28,607 bases of DNA from Pseudomonadota bacterium (lineage in GTDB: Bacteria; Pseudomonadota; Gammaproteobacteria; Burkholderiales; Burkholderiaceae_C), in assembly GCA_023387335.1 (NCBI GenBank), contig JAEWIF010000016.1, forward strand, positions 1-28,607. The letters run 5' to 3'. The position numbers and the translations under genes were made by a program. The notes under the pieces were generated by a model, which had not been told where the DNA came from, searched no databases, and was given only the letters and a program-made list of their open reading frames with translations. Positions 1 through 8,441 of the stretch are shown here, piece by piece (position 1 is the first letter of the stretch; every line of letters starts with the position of its first letter).

Positions 1-127
1 CTGCAACGCAGATGCTTGGGGCCCGCAAATGTCCTCGGAGAAGGCAGACATCAACGCCTGCGTTGCGCCTGCAGCCAGCCTTTCACGGCATCCCCGTCCA
101 GCAACGTCTGGACTTGGCGACGCAGCA
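1..127. repeat. Terminal direct repeat, left copy
   Basis: These 127 bases are identical to the last 127 bases of the window. They hold about 50 bases of non-coding sequence and the last 25 or so codons of the J-domain-like gene on the minus strand. An exact end-to-end repeat whose length equals a common de Bruijn k-mer size (127) is the usual mark of a circular contig; this reading is inference. Confidence 0.97.
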
Positions 128-1055
128 TGAGCAGCTCGGTGCGCATCCGCTGAGCCTCCGAAGAGATGATCCGGTCGGCCTTGCGCGGCTGCAGTCCCGA
201 GCCGGCCGGCAGCCCGGTCGCATCGCGGAACCCGGCCTCCAGGCGCCGTGTCTCTGACTGCAAGTCCGCCAACTGCGCCTGCAGCACGACCACGTAGTGC
301 CGCAGGCGCCGGCGATCCCCTGTGGCCAGGTGTGCTGCATCCATCCGTTCGGCCTGTAGCTGCAACTCCAGCAGGGCCAGCAGGTCCTGTTTCGCGTACG
401 CCTGGTTGGCCTGCTGCATGAGCGCCGTTTTGCGCTCGCGCTGCTGCGCCTCGCGCTCTCGGTCGGGGTGCAGCACGCTCGCGAGGCGGCGGTAAACGTC
501 GCGCACAGACTGGGACACCTCCTGGTCCTCCTGTCTGCGCCGCTTCGATGCACTGGCCGCGCGTCGCTTCGCTGCCCATTGCGCGCGCTGGGCGGCGGCC
601 GCAGCGGCCTGCCGCTCCCAGTCGTCAGCGGGGCCCTCCAGGCCTGCTGCGTCGCTCGCTGGTTCATCTTCCTGCGGAGATGAGGCAGGCAGCTTGCCGT
701 CGGCGTGCCGGCCCGCGACCGCTTCCATCTCGGGGTCGTCTCCCGCCTCCAGGAAAGGGGTGACGGCTTCGAAGAGCAGGTCGACCAGCTGCCTGCGTTC
801 CGCGCGCGACAAGCCCGGTTGCAGGCTGGCGTGGTCGAGGGCGAACACCCATTGCCGCCATGCCGCGTGCAATTCCCGCTGGACGGGGTCGACAGCCTGT
901 TGCCAGCGCTCGACCCTGTCCTTCCATTCGGTCAGTGCGGCACGCCACAGGGCTACGTCCTGCAGCAGGCGGTTGAACAGCGTCTGCTGCTGCGCCAGCA
1001 GGGGATCGGCGGGGTCGGGATGAATCTGAAGGGACTGCGGGTCGGCCTTGGCCAT
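51..1055 (-). CDS. J-domain-like protein (DnaJ-related, 334 aa)
   Basis: Probable co-chaperone-type protein; the partner is unknown. Residues about 183-235 form a helical stretch with the J-domain signature HPD at 196-198 (context ASVLHPDRE), preceded by a basic, Ala- and Arg-rich coiled-coil-like stretch (about 145-178) and followed by a second helical region to the C-terminus. The J-like segment is in the second half, unlike classical DnaJ where it is N-terminal; such solo proteins are usually annotated only as J-domain-containing. A GGAGG lies almost against the ATG at 1055, closer than ideal, so the exact start is slightly uncertain. It is divergent from the TauE permease. The last codons lie inside the 127-bp terminal repeat, so a second partial copy of the gene end appears at 28531-28607. 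There is no signal peptide or membrane segment, so it should be cytoplasmic. Confidence 0.75.
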   Translation of the reverse strand: MAKADPQSLQIHPDPADPLLAQQQTLFNRLLQDVALWRAALTEWKDRVERWQQAVDPVQRELHAAWRQWVFALDHASLQPGLSRAERRQLVDLLFEAVTPFLEAGDDPEMEAVAGRHADGKLPASSPQEDEPASDAAGLEGPADDWERQAAAAAAQRAQWAAKRRAASASKRRRQEDQEVSQSVRDVYRRLASVLHPDREREAQQRERKTALMQQANQAYAKQDLLALLELQLQAERMDAAHLATGDRRRLRHYVVVLQAQLADLQSETRRLEAGFRDATGLPAGSGLQPRKADRIISSEAQRMRTELLMLRRQVQTLLDGDAVKGWLQAQRRR

Positions 1056-1228
1056 CCCTCCATTGTCCGTGTCACAGCCGCGGCGCGGGCCACATTTCCA
1101 GGAAGAGCGCCAGAGGCTTTGAAGCCCGCTGCCCGCTCACGGCCAGAAGCAGTCTTATCCGTAGCTGGCCTCCAAAGCCAACGATCCGCCCGAGCCGCTC
1201 GTGACGCCACAATGCGCGTGCAGCGCCC

Positions 1229-1972
1229 ATGTTCCTGCCCGATCCAACAGTCCTCCTCGTCTCCTGGCCCGCCCTCAGTGCCGGCTACATCGTCTTCGGC
1301 ATGGTCGGCTTCGGCACCACGCTCGTTGCGCTGCCGGTCATCGCACACGTCGTCTCACTTTCAACCGCCGTTCCGGCCATTGCGCTGACCGACTTCGCCG
1401 CGGCGATCGGCAACGGGCTGCGCATGAACGCCGACGTTCAGCGCGCCGAGGTGAAGCGGCTGGTTCCGCCCATGCTGGCAGGCAGCGCGGTAGGGGCGTG
1501 GATCCTGTTCGCGGTGCCGGTGCGCACTCTGATGCTGGCGCTGGGCGTGTTCGTGCTGCTGTACGCTCTGAATGGACTGCGCCCGAAGGCCGCGCCGCGG
1601 CCGGCGGCGCCGGGGTGGGCGTGGTGGTACGGTAGCGCGGGCGGGGTGCTCAGCGCACTCTTCGGCGCCGGGGGCTGGGTCTATTCCATGTACCTGGTGC
1701 GGCGGCTGCAGCAGCCGGCGCAGATCCGCGCGACGCAGACGGCGGTGCTGGTGTTCAGCTCCTCGATCCGGGTCGGCCTGTTCGTCATTTCGGGCACCTA
1801 CTGGAACGTGCCGCTGCTGGTGTTCGCGGCCTGCCTGGTGCCGGCGATCGCGCTGGGACTGTTCATCGGCCACCGCATCACGCTGCGGCTGGACCGAGCG
1901 CGTTTCCTTCGCCTGCTGCACGGGGTGTTACTCGTCACCGGAGCGAGCTTGGTGGCGCGTGCTCTCGCTTGA
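1229..1972 (+). CDS. TauE/SafE family permease (247 aa)
   Basis: Inner-membrane transporter of the TauE/SafE (sulfite exporter, DUF81) family, whose members move sulfonates, sulfite or small organic anions. Hydrophobic segments fill most of the protein. The paired half-repeat motifs are visible: GFGTTLVALPV near residue 27 and GAGGWVYSMYL near residue 146, each following a Gly-rich turn. The length fits the family (about 240-270 aa). The ATG at 1229 is taken because the hydrophobic N-terminus begins there; no strong ribosome site precedes it, so the start is tentative. It lies upstream of, and on the same strand as, the hydroxyacid dehydrogenase/enolase-family cluster, with 176 bases between. 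It could export or import a carboxylate linked to that cluster, but the substrate cannot be read from sequence. Confidence 0.85.
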   Translation: MFLPDPTVLLVSWPALSAGYIVFGMVGFGTTLVALPVIAHVVSLSTAVPAIALTDFAAAIGNGLRMNADVQRAEVKRLVPPMLAGSAVGAWILFAVPVRTLMLALGVFVLLYALNGLRPKAAPRPAAPGWAWWYGSAGGVLSALFGAGGWVYSMYLVRRLQQPAQIRATQTAVLVFSSSIRVGLFVISGTYWNVPLLVFAACLVPAIALGLFIGHRITLRLDRARFLRLLHGVLLVTGASLVARALA

Positions 1973-2045
1973 GCCGTGCAGCCGCGCTTCGGTCGCTCCC
2001 GACGCGCTCCGCTTCTCATGAGGGATCCCGCACGACAATGCGGGC

Positions 2046-2135
2046 ATGACTTTGCCGCGCCTCGATACGATCGAGCGCAAGACGGTGGACGTCGAATCCG
2101 AAGGCTTCGGCCACATGCCCAACCCCGTGCAATGA
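2046..2135 (+). CDS. Possible 29-codon leader ORF
   Basis: An ATG-started frame of 29 codons ends in TGA at 2133-2135, where it overlaps the GAGGAGG ribosome site (2134-2140) of the next gene, which starts with TTG at 2149. A small inverted repeat, CCCGCA/TGCGGG (2027-2032 and 2039-2044), sits just before it. The peptide begins MTLPRLDTIERK and has no recognised family. It could be a translated leader that couples ribosomes onto the weak TTG start, or the remnant of a deleted gene. There is no clear ribosome site of its own, so translation is unproven. Confidence 0.3.
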   Translation: MTLPRLDTIERKTVDVESEGFGHMPNPVQ

Positions 2136-2148
2136 GGAGGAGCCTCCC

Positions 2149-3105
2149 TTGACCGCCAAGCCACGCGTTCTGCTGACCAACCCCATTCATCCGGCGCTGC
2201 AGCCGGTGCTGGCTGAGCAATGCGACGTCGTGCTGGCGCCGCATACCAGCGCCGCCACGCTCACGCGGCTGGTGGCCGACGTCGACGCGTTGATGGTGCG
2301 GGCGCAGCTGCCGCCCACGATCTTCGACAACGCACCAAAGCTGCGCGCGGTGGTGAGGCACGGTGTCGGCCTGGACATGATCCCGGTCGAGGCGGCCACG
2401 GCCAAGGGCATCCCGGTGGCCAACCTGCCGGGCTCCAACACGCAGGCCGTCGTCGAATACTGCCTGGGCGCCATGCTGCAGCTGCGGCGGGGGCTCGCCG
2501 GCCTCGACGCCAGCCTGCGCCAGCACGGTTGGGCGACAGCGCGCCCGCTGGCCGATTCCGGCACCGAGCTGGGCGGCAGCACGCTGGGCATCGTCGGCGT
2601 GGGCGCGATCGGCGGCCGGCTGGCGACCTTCGCCAGCGCGCTGGGCATGCGCGTGCTGGGCCTGACGCGGCGTCCCGACATTCTGCCGCCGGGCGTGCAG
2701 GCCGCCGACAAGGCGACGCTGTTCGCGCAGTCCGACGTGGTCGTGCTGGCCTGCCCGCTGAACGAGCAGACGCGTGGCCTGGTCGATGCGGCCACGCTGG
2801 CGTCCATGAAATCGAAAGCACTCCTGATCAACGTCTCGCGCGGTCCCGTGATCGACACGCCGGCGCTGCTCGCGGCGCTGCGCGCAGGCCGCCTGGGCGG
2901 CGCCGCGCTCGACGTGCACGACAAGCAGCCGCTGACCGGCAGCGAGCCGGTGTTCGACGCCCCCAATCTGCTGCTCACGCCCCACGTGGCCGGCATCACA
3001 GACAGCAGCATGCGCGCGATGAGCGAAGGCGCAGTCGCCACCGTGCTGGCGCTCCTGCGCGGCGAACGCCCGTCCAACGTGGTGAACCCGCAGGTGTTCC
3101 GGTGA
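2149..3105 (+). CDS. D-isomer-specific 2-hydroxyacid dehydrogenase (318 aa), Glu-to-Gln variant
   Basis: NAD(P)-dependent oxidoreductase interconverting 2-hydroxy and 2-oxo acids; cytoplasmic. The nucleotide-binding Rossmann motif GVGAIGG is at 150-156. The catalytic Arg is R231 (NVSRGP) and the His is H279 (TPHVAG). Exactly 29 residues after the Arg, where the family normally has the catalytic Glu of an EP pair, this protein has Gln (Q260, DKQP). Formate dehydrogenases naturally carry Gln there, so activity need not be lost, but specificity may differ. The TTG start at 2149 is supported by GAGGAGG eight bases upstream; the next gene follows 78 bases downstream. It heads a plus-strand cluster with two enolase-superfamily enzymes and a Bug receptor, suggesting sugar-acid or hydroxy-acid catabolism. 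A second, canonical member lies at 17526-18467. Confidence 0.9.
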   Translation: MTAKPRVLLTNPIHPALQPVLAEQCDVVLAPHTSAATLTRLVADVDALMVRAQLPPTIFDNAPKLRAVVRHGVGLDMIPVEAATAKGIPVANLPGSNTQAVVEYCLGAMLQLRRGLAGLDASLRQHGWATARPLADSGTELGGSTLGIVGVGAIGGRLATFASALGMRVLGLTRRPDILPPGVQAADKATLFAQSDVVVLACPLNEQTRGLVDAATLASMKSKALLINVSRGPVIDTPALLAALRAGRLGGAALDVHDKQPLTGSEPVFDAPNLLLTPHVAGITDSSMRAMSEGAVATVLALLRGERPSNVVNPQVFR

Positions 3106-3183
3106 TCCGTGCCGGCGCTCCGCCTGAGCCCCGGCTTCGCTAGACTGGCAGGCCGCACCGGCGCGAGACCGGAGGAGACAAGC

Positions 3184-4332
3184 ATGAAGATCACCGCCAT
3201 CCAGGCGATCCCCATTTCGTTCCGCCTGCCGGAGGGAAAGACCGTCACGATGGGCGTGGGCAGCACCACCAAGCGTGATGCCATCATCGTGCGCGTGCAG
3301 ACCGATGCCGGCATCACCGGCTACGGCGAGGCGCACCCCGGCCGCAGCCCCGGCGCCATCACCAGTCTGATCCACGGCACCATCGCGCCCATGCTGGTGG
3401 GCATGCAGGCCACCGACGTGGTCGGCGCCTGGCAGCGCGTGCACCGCATGCAGCTGTCCAGCCACGGCCTGGGTGCCGGCGCGGCGCTGGCGCTGTCGGG
3501 CATCGACATGGCTCTGTGGGACATCCGCGGCAAGGCGGCCGGCATGCCGCTCTACGAGCTGCTGGGCGGCACGCGCCGACGCCTGCCCGCCTACGCGGGC
3601 GGCATCGCGCTGGGCTACCAGCCGAAGGAGTCGCTGGCCGACGAGGCGCAGGGCTACATCGAGCGCGGCTACAAGGCGCTGAAGCTGCGGCTGGGGGACG
3701 GCGCCTCGAATGACATCGAGCGCGCCCTGCACGTACGCAAGGTGCTGGGCGACGGCGTCGACATCCTGAGCGATGCCAACACGGTCTACACCATGGCCGA
3801 TGCGCGCCGCGTGCTGCCGGTGCTGGCCGACATCCGCGCCGGCTGGCTGGAAGAGCCCTTCGCCTGCAACGACTTCGCCTCCTATCGCGAGGCGGCGAAG
3901 ATCACGCCGCTGGTGCCGATCGCAGCCGGCGAGAACCACTACACGCGCTTCGAGTTCGCGCAGCTGCTGGAAGCCGGCGCGGTGCAGGTGTGGCAGCCGG
4001 ACCTGTCCAAGTGCGGCGGCATCACCGAGGGCGTGCGCATCGCCGCCATCGCCTCGGCCTGGCGCATCCCCGTGCACCCCCATAGCTCCGCCACGGGCCT
4101 GAACCACGCGGCCACGTTGCACTTCATGGCGGCCACCGAGAACTCGGGCTACTTCGAGGCCTGCGTCTCTAGGTACAACCCCTTCCGCGACATGTTCGGC
4201 ACGGTCTTCGAGATCGGTCGCGACGGTCGCGTCGAGCCGCCCTCCGGTCCCGGCCTGGGCGTGGACGTCGACGAGTCCCTGTTCGAGAAGTACCCGTCCA
4301 TCGACGGGCCTGGCTACGTGGTCGAGTTCTGA
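3184..4332 (+). CDS. Enolase-superfamily enzyme, mandelate racemase/muconate lactonising type (382 aa), copy 1
   Basis: Mg-dependent enzyme of the mandelate racemase/muconate lactonising family, which abstracts the alpha-proton of a carboxylate to racemise, dehydrate or cycloisomerise it. Likely metal ligands are D197 (SDANT), E223 (LEEPF) and E250 (AGENHY). The second-strand base motif reads K167-L-R169, that is KxR instead of the usual KxK. An Asp/His dyad candidate is D273 (QPDLSK) with H298 or H300 (HPHSS). The ATG at 3184 is chosen because GGAGGAG (3171-3177) precedes it by six bases; a longer in-frame start at 3109 lacks this and would add non-homologous residues. It is followed by a Bug receptor 16 bases downstream. 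A sugar-acid dehydratase or a racemase is possible; the substrate is unknown. Confidence 0.9.
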   Translation: MKITAIQAIPISFRLPEGKTVTMGVGSTTKRDAIIVRVQTDAGITGYGEAHPGRSPGAITSLIHGTIAPMLVGMQATDVVGAWQRVHRMQLSSHGLGAGAALALSGIDMALWDIRGKAAGMPLYELLGGTRRRLPAYAGGIALGYQPKESLADEAQGYIERGYKALKLRLGDGASNDIERALHVRKVLGDGVDILSDANTVYTMADARRVLPVLADIRAGWLEEPFACNDFASYREAAKITPLVPIAAGENHYTRFEFAQLLEAGAVQVWQPDLSKCGGITEGVRIAAIASAWRIPVHPHSSATGLNHAATLHFMAATENSGYFEACVSRYNPFRDMFGTVFEIGRDGRVEPPSGPGLGVDVDESLFEKYPSIDGPGYVVEF

Positions 4333-4348
4333 TCAACGAGGAGACAAC

Positions 4349-5320
4349 ATGCGCAAGATCATCGGCCGCCTGCTCGCGGCGGCGTTCCTGGGAGCCTTGG
4401 CGGCGGGCGCTCTGGCCCAGACCTTTCCTGACCACGGCGTGAAGATCGTCGTGCCCTACCCGCCGGGCGGCTTCAATGACACGCTGGCGCGCGTGTCCTC
4501 CGAGAAGTTGTCCAGGATGTGGAGCCAGCCGGTCGTGGTGGAGAACAAGCCCGGCGGCAACACCACGGTGGGCAACGTTTTCGTGGCGAAGGCGCCGGCC
4601 GACGGCTACACCATCCTGGTGACGCCGCTGCCGTTCTCCGCGCTGCCGGGCCTGTACGGCGCCAACCTGCCGTATGACGCGCTGAAGGACTTCCAGCCCC
4701 TGGTGTGGGCGGGCAGCACCATGAACGCGCTGGTGGTGCGCAACGAGCTGCCGGTGTCCAACGTGCGCGAGTTCATCGAGTACGCGAAGAAGAACCCGGG
4801 CAAGATGAACTTCGGTTCCACCGGTTCCGGCTCCTCCAACCACCTGTCGATGGAGCTGTTCATGAAGATGACTGCCACCAGGCTGGCCCACATTCCGTAC
4901 AAGGGCAGTGCGCCGGCCGTCACCGCGCTGCTGGCCGGCGAGATCGACGCCCTGTTCGACAACGTGCCCAACGTGGTGCAGCACATCAAGGCCGGCAAGA
5001 TGAAGGTGATCGGCGTCAGCGGCCAGCAGCGCTCGGCGCTGCTTCCCGAAGCGCCGACGGTCGCGGAGTCCGGCGTGCCCGGCTACGAGGTCAACGTGTG
5101 GTTCGGCATGCAGGTGCCGGCCGGCACGCCCAAGCCGGTGGTGGAAAAGCTCAATCGCGACATGGTGACGCTGCTGAAGGAGCCCGACGTGGTCAAGCGC
5201 TTCCGCGACCAGGGCGTGGAAGTCGTCGCCAGCACGCCGGAGCAGTTCAGCGCGCTCGTCAAGAGCGAAGTGGCCAAGTGGACCCAGCTGATCCGGGAAG
5301 CCAACATCCGCATCGAATGA
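4349..5320 (+). CDS. Bug/TctC-type periplasmic substrate-binding protein 1 (323 aa)
   Basis: Periplasmic receptor of the tripartite tricarboxylate transport (TTT) Bug family, which binds small carboxylates and related metabolites. Signal peptide residues 1-23 with cleavage at ALA/QTF. Family motifs follow: VPYPPGG near 34-40, a NKPGG loop and PADGYT. GAGGAGA (4338-4344) precedes the ATG. Its TGA overlaps the ATG of the next enolase-superfamily gene (ATGA at 5317-5320), so the two are translationally coupled. It sits between two enolase-superfamily enzymes, so its ligand is probably their substrate. No TctA/TctB membrane partners are present in the window; it would have to use subunits encoded elsewhere. 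Confidence 0.93.
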   Translation: MRKIIGRLLAAAFLGALAAGALAQTFPDHGVKIVVPYPPGGFNDTLARVSSEKLSRMWSQPVVVENKPGGNTTVGNVFVAKAPADGYTILVTPLPFSALPGLYGANLPYDALKDFQPLVWAGSTMNALVVRNELPVSNVREFIEYAKKNPGKMNFGSTGSGSSNHLSMELFMKMTATRLAHIPYKGSAPAVTALLAGEIDALFDNVPNVVQHIKAGKMKVIGVSGQQRSALLPEAPTVAESGVPGYEVNVWFGMQVPAGTPKPVVEKLNRDMVTLLKEPDVVKRFRDQGVEVVASTPEQFSALVKSEVAKWTQLIREANIRIE

Positions 5321-6426
5321 AAATCACAGACGTCACGCTGACGCTGTTCGCGTGGGATGCCATCCCCGCCACCAGCTACGGTGCGCACACCGGCAAGTTC
5401 TCCGGCGAGAGCAAGCTGGGCCTGCTGGCCATCCGCACCGACCAGGGACTCACGGGCCACGCCTTCCTGGGTTCGGCCTTCTTCCCGGGGGATTCGGACG
5501 GCGGCAGCCTGATCCGCGTGCTCAAGCCCCTGTTGATGGGTCAGAACCCGCTGGATCGCGAGCGCCTGTACCAGGCGATGTTCAAGCGCGTGCGGACCAC
5601 CACCGTGCGCTGCATCGGCGCGGTGGACGTCGCGCTGTGGGACATAGCGGGGCAGGCCGCGGGCCTGCCGATCCACCGCCTGCTGGGCACCTACCGCGAG
5701 AGCGTGCCGGCCTACATCAGCTCCGCCGTGCTGGCCAGCCCTCAGGCCTATGCCGACGAGGCGCTGCAGTACAAGGCGCAGAACCTGGCGGCCTACAAGA
5801 TCCATCCGCCGCAGGCCTGGCGCGAGGACATCCGGGTGTGCGAGGACGTGCGCAAGGCGGTCGGCGACGACTACCTCCTGATGCTGGATGCCGCCTGGAG
5901 CTACGACTACCCGGCCGCGCTGCGCGTGGGCCGCGCGATCCAGGACCTCGGCTACTACTGGTACGAGGACCCGCTCGCCGACAACGACATCTACAACTAC
6001 GTCGAGCTGCGCCGCCAGCTGCACATCCCGATCATGGCCACCGAGTACCCGGCGGGCGGCCTGGATGCCTTCACGCCGTGGGTCAAGGAACGCGCCACCG
6101 ACTACCTGCGCGGCGACGTGGCGGTCAAGGGCGGCATCACGGGGCTGATGAAGGTCGCGCACCTGGCCGAAGCCTTCCACCTCAACTTCGAGGTGCACCA
6201 CGGCGGCAATTCGCTGAACAACGTGGCGAACCTGCACGTGATCATGAGCATCCGCAACACCGAGTTCTTCGAGGTGCTGCTGCCGGCCGCCTCGCAGAAG
6301 TATGGCCTGGTGCAGGACATCGCGATCGACGCGGCCGGGCTGGTGCATGCGCCGAGGGGGGCGGGGCTGGGCGCGCAGATCGATTTCGATCTCATCGCGC
6401 GCAAGAAGGTCGCGGTCCTGGCCTGA
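5317..6426 (+). CDS. Enolase-superfamily enzyme, mandelate racemase/muconate lactonising type (369 aa), copy 2
   Basis: Second Mg-dependent enolase-superfamily enzyme of the cluster, only distantly similar to copy 1. The three metal ligands have the classical 26/26 spacing: D191 (LDAAWS), E217 (YEDP) and E243 (ATEYP). The base motif on the second strand is K161-I-H163 (KxH), a departure from KxK. A His pair lies at 294-295 (EVHHGG). The start at 5317 overlaps the Bug stop by four bases; the open frame extends further upstream but reads through the Bug gene and is not used. It is followed by a good intrinsic terminator at 6588. Likely a dehydratase or racemase acting on a sugar acid or hydroxy acid; which one cannot be decided. 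Confidence 0.9.
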   Translation: MKITDVTLTLFAWDAIPATSYGAHTGKFSGESKLGLLAIRTDQGLTGHAFLGSAFFPGDSDGGSLIRVLKPLLMGQNPLDRERLYQAMFKRVRTTTVRCIGAVDVALWDIAGQAAGLPIHRLLGTYRESVPAYISSAVLASPQAYADEALQYKAQNLAAYKIHPPQAWREDIRVCEDVRKAVGDDYLLMLDAAWSYDYPAALRVGRAIQDLGYYWYEDPLADNDIYNYVELRRQLHIPIMATEYPAGGLDAFTPWVKERATDYLRGDVAVKGGITGLMKVAHLAEAFHLNFEVHHGGNSLNNVANLHVIMSIRNTEFFEVLLPAASQKYGLVQDIAIDAAGLVHAPRGAGLGAQIDFDLIARKKVAVLA

Positions 6427-6587
6427 TGCACGGATGAATGCGGCTATCCCAGGCTTGAGGGTCCAAACCCAGCCGATCATCACGGCAGATGCGCGGGCCC
6501 TGCGCGGGCAGGCCGCCTAGACCGTCCGCACCGGGCAAGATCTCCCACCAGATCGGCAGCGCCTGAGGCAGTTTCGGCAGCAGCGCA

Positions 6588-6616
6588 GAAACGCCCTCCG
6601 GGGCGTTTCTTGTTTC
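6588..6616 (+). terminator. Intrinsic terminator after the enolase-superfamily cluster
   Basis: A perfect 9-bp stem GAAACGCCC (6588-6596) with GGGCGTTTC (6601-6609), a four-base loop and then TTGTTT. It lies between the plus-strand cluster ending at 6426 and the convergent kinase gene ending at 6684. The stem also begins with an A run on the plus strand, so it could stop transcripts from both sides. Confidence 0.8.
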
Positions 6617-6683
6617 AGGCAGCTTCCGGCCAGGAGCTGCCGTGAAAAGTAGCAACCCCCCGTTCCCGCATTTACCGCTCCTC

Positions 6684-8441
6684 TTACTGCGGTGTCTGCT
6701 CAACGCTGCTTCCGAGATCCAGCGGCAGCAAGACCGTGAACGTAGTGCCGGTACCTTCTCCCGCGCTATGCACCGTCACCTCGCCCCCATGCAGCGAGAC
6801 GAGGCTCGCCACCAGCGCCAGTCCGATCCCCAGGCCGCCCTGCGAATGGCGGCGATGGCTGTCGACCTGTTCAAACATGCGGAACACCTTCGGGAGGTCC
6901 TGGGCCGGGATGCCCAGGCCGTTGTCCCGGACCTCGATCGTGGCACGCGCACCCTGTCGCACCTCGACTGAGATCTGGCCACCGCCTGAAGGCGTGTACT
7001 TCGCGGCATTGCCAAGGAGATTGGCCATCACCTGCAGCAGTCGCCTGCGGTCGACCTGGACCCAAACCGGCTCATCCGGTAACCGAACGAGCAGGTTGTG
7101 ACCCGCCCGGTCCATCGCGCCCTGTGCCGTCGCGGTGGCCTGTGCCACGACATCGCGGAGATCCTCACGTTGCAAATCCAGCGTCACCTTGCCGCTGCTC
7201 ACCCGCGCAACGTCCATCAGGTCGTCCACCAGGAAGCGAACCTGAGCGACTTGCGTGCGAACGATGTCCCACGCGCGCCTGGCTTGCTCCGAAGCGGGAT
7301 CAGCGCGCTCGACGATCGCCAGGCCGATCTGGATGGGCGAAAGGACGTTGCGCAGTTCGTGCGAAAGCGTCGACAGGAACTGCGTCTTGAGCTCGTCGGC
7401 GGCAGCGAGTTCGCCGGCGAGTGCTCGCATCCGCTCGGCGAGCGCGGTCGCTTCCGCGGCAGCGTCGCGGTGAGCCTGCGCGCGCCGCTGGTGAAGCCGG
7501 CGCTGCTCATACACGAAAACGCTAATGGCTATCAGCAGGCCGAACAGCGCCAATGCGACCGATACGCCCGTGGCGAGACGCGACCAGCCGGCCAGCACCG
7601 CATCGTGTTTGGCCGCGACGACGACGACCAGCGGTTGGCTGTCGAGGGCGCGGTACGCGACGATGCGCCGTACGTCGGAGTAGGGCGGCCCGTCGGTGTC
7701 GAACACGCCCGTCGGCGACCGGGGCAGCAGTTGCGCGAACACCGGCAATTCCGCGTAAGAGCGGCCGGTGTGGCCGTCATCCGGGTAGCGGGCCAGCAGC
7801 ATCCCGTCGCGCTGGAACAGGGTGAGCTGGCGGCCTTCGCCGAGCCCCAGCTTGAGGTACAGCCGTGCGACGGTGTCGAGCTGGACGGCCGCGACAGCGA
7901 TCCCGCCGAACCGGCCGTCCGGCGCCGTGATGCGCCGGCTCACCGCGACGAACCAGCCCAGGCCCGAACGGCTTTGCAACGCTTGCGAGAGGTGCCGCTG
8001 GACGGCGGCTTGCTCAACGAAGGCCCTGAAATATGTTCGATCCGCCAGGGAAACGTCCGGCGTCTTCGGATAGTCGGTGTCGTGCTGGATGTACCCATCC
8101 GGGCCGATGACGAAGAGCGCGCGTACGGGTGGCAGCTGCCGGAGACGGTCACGCATCAATTCGCGTGTGCTTTCGTCGTGCCGGGCCGGTCGGGAAGACT
8201 CGATATGCTGCGCCAGCCCCGCCAGGGCCATGTCGACTGAGTCAAAGGTGCGCGCGGTGCTCTCTTCCATCACCGCAGCGAGCATCTCGGCGTCCTCTCG
8301 CGCCTGCTTCAGGGTCAGATGCCTCTCGCGCAACAAGGCTCCGGCGGCCAGGGCGGCCACGGCCGCGAAAAGGACCACGCCAGCGAACACGGCGCCACGG
8401 CCATTGGTGCTGATTGAGGCGACCATGCCTGAAAGGCGCAT
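6684..8441 (-). CDS. Membrane-bound sensor histidine kinase, dCache-type sensor (585 aa)
   Basis: Sensor kinase of a two-component system. A membrane segment at about 17-38 is followed by a periplasmic region of about 250 residues with PDC/dCache features (for example SLADRTYFRAF near 131-141), then a second membrane segment at about 288-311 and a helical linker. The phospho-acceptor H361 lies in LSHELRN; the N-box is around 474-480 (NLLGNAAKY), G1 at 506-510 (DNGLG), the F-box near 520-524 and G2 at 535-541 (GGLGIGL). No receiver domain is fused and no response-regulator gene is adjacent, so it is an orphan. The ATG at 8441 is followed by another in-frame ATG five codons on (M6), so either may be used. 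It is convergent with the enolase-superfamily cluster. The periplasmic domain suggests sensing a small carboxylate or amino acid, but no ligand can be assigned. Confidence 0.9.
   Translation of the reverse strand: MRLSGMVASISTNGRGAVFAGVVLFAAVAALAAGALLRERHLTLKQAREDAEMLAAVMEESTARTFDSVDMALAGLAQHIESSRPARHDESTRELMRDRLRQLPPVRALFVIGPDGYIQHDTDYPKTPDVSLADRTYFRAFVEQAAVQRHLSQALQSRSGLGWFVAVSRRITAPDGRFGGIAVAAVQLDTVARLYLKLGLGEGRQLTLFQRDGMLLARYPDDGHTGRSYAELPVFAQLLPRSPTGVFDTDGPPYSDVRRIVAYRALDSQPLVVVVAAKHDAVLAGWSRLATGVSVALALFGLLIAISVFVYEQRRLHQRRAQAHRDAAAEATALAERMRALAGELAAADELKTQFLSTLSHELRNVLSPIQIGLAIVERADPASEQARRAWDIVRTQVAQVRFLVDDLMDVARVSSGKVTLDLQREDLRDVVAQATATAQGAMDRAGHNLLVRLPDEPVWVQVDRRRLLQVMANLLGNAAKYTPSGGGQISVEVRQGARATIEVRDNGLGIPAQDLPKVFRMFEQVDSHRRHSQGGLGIGLALVASLVSLHGGEVTVHSAGEGTGTTFTVLLPLDLGSSVEQTPQ

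Noticed and set aside
1070..1096. TGTCACA upstream of the TauE gene as a second ECF41 promoter
   Set aside because: Sixteen bases downstream the sequence is CATT, not CGTC, so the -10 element is missing.
1798..4122. 774-codon open frame on the minus strand
   Set aside because: It runs antisense to the dehydrogenase and enolase-superfamily genes, with His/Gln/Ala-rich shadow composition and no family motif.
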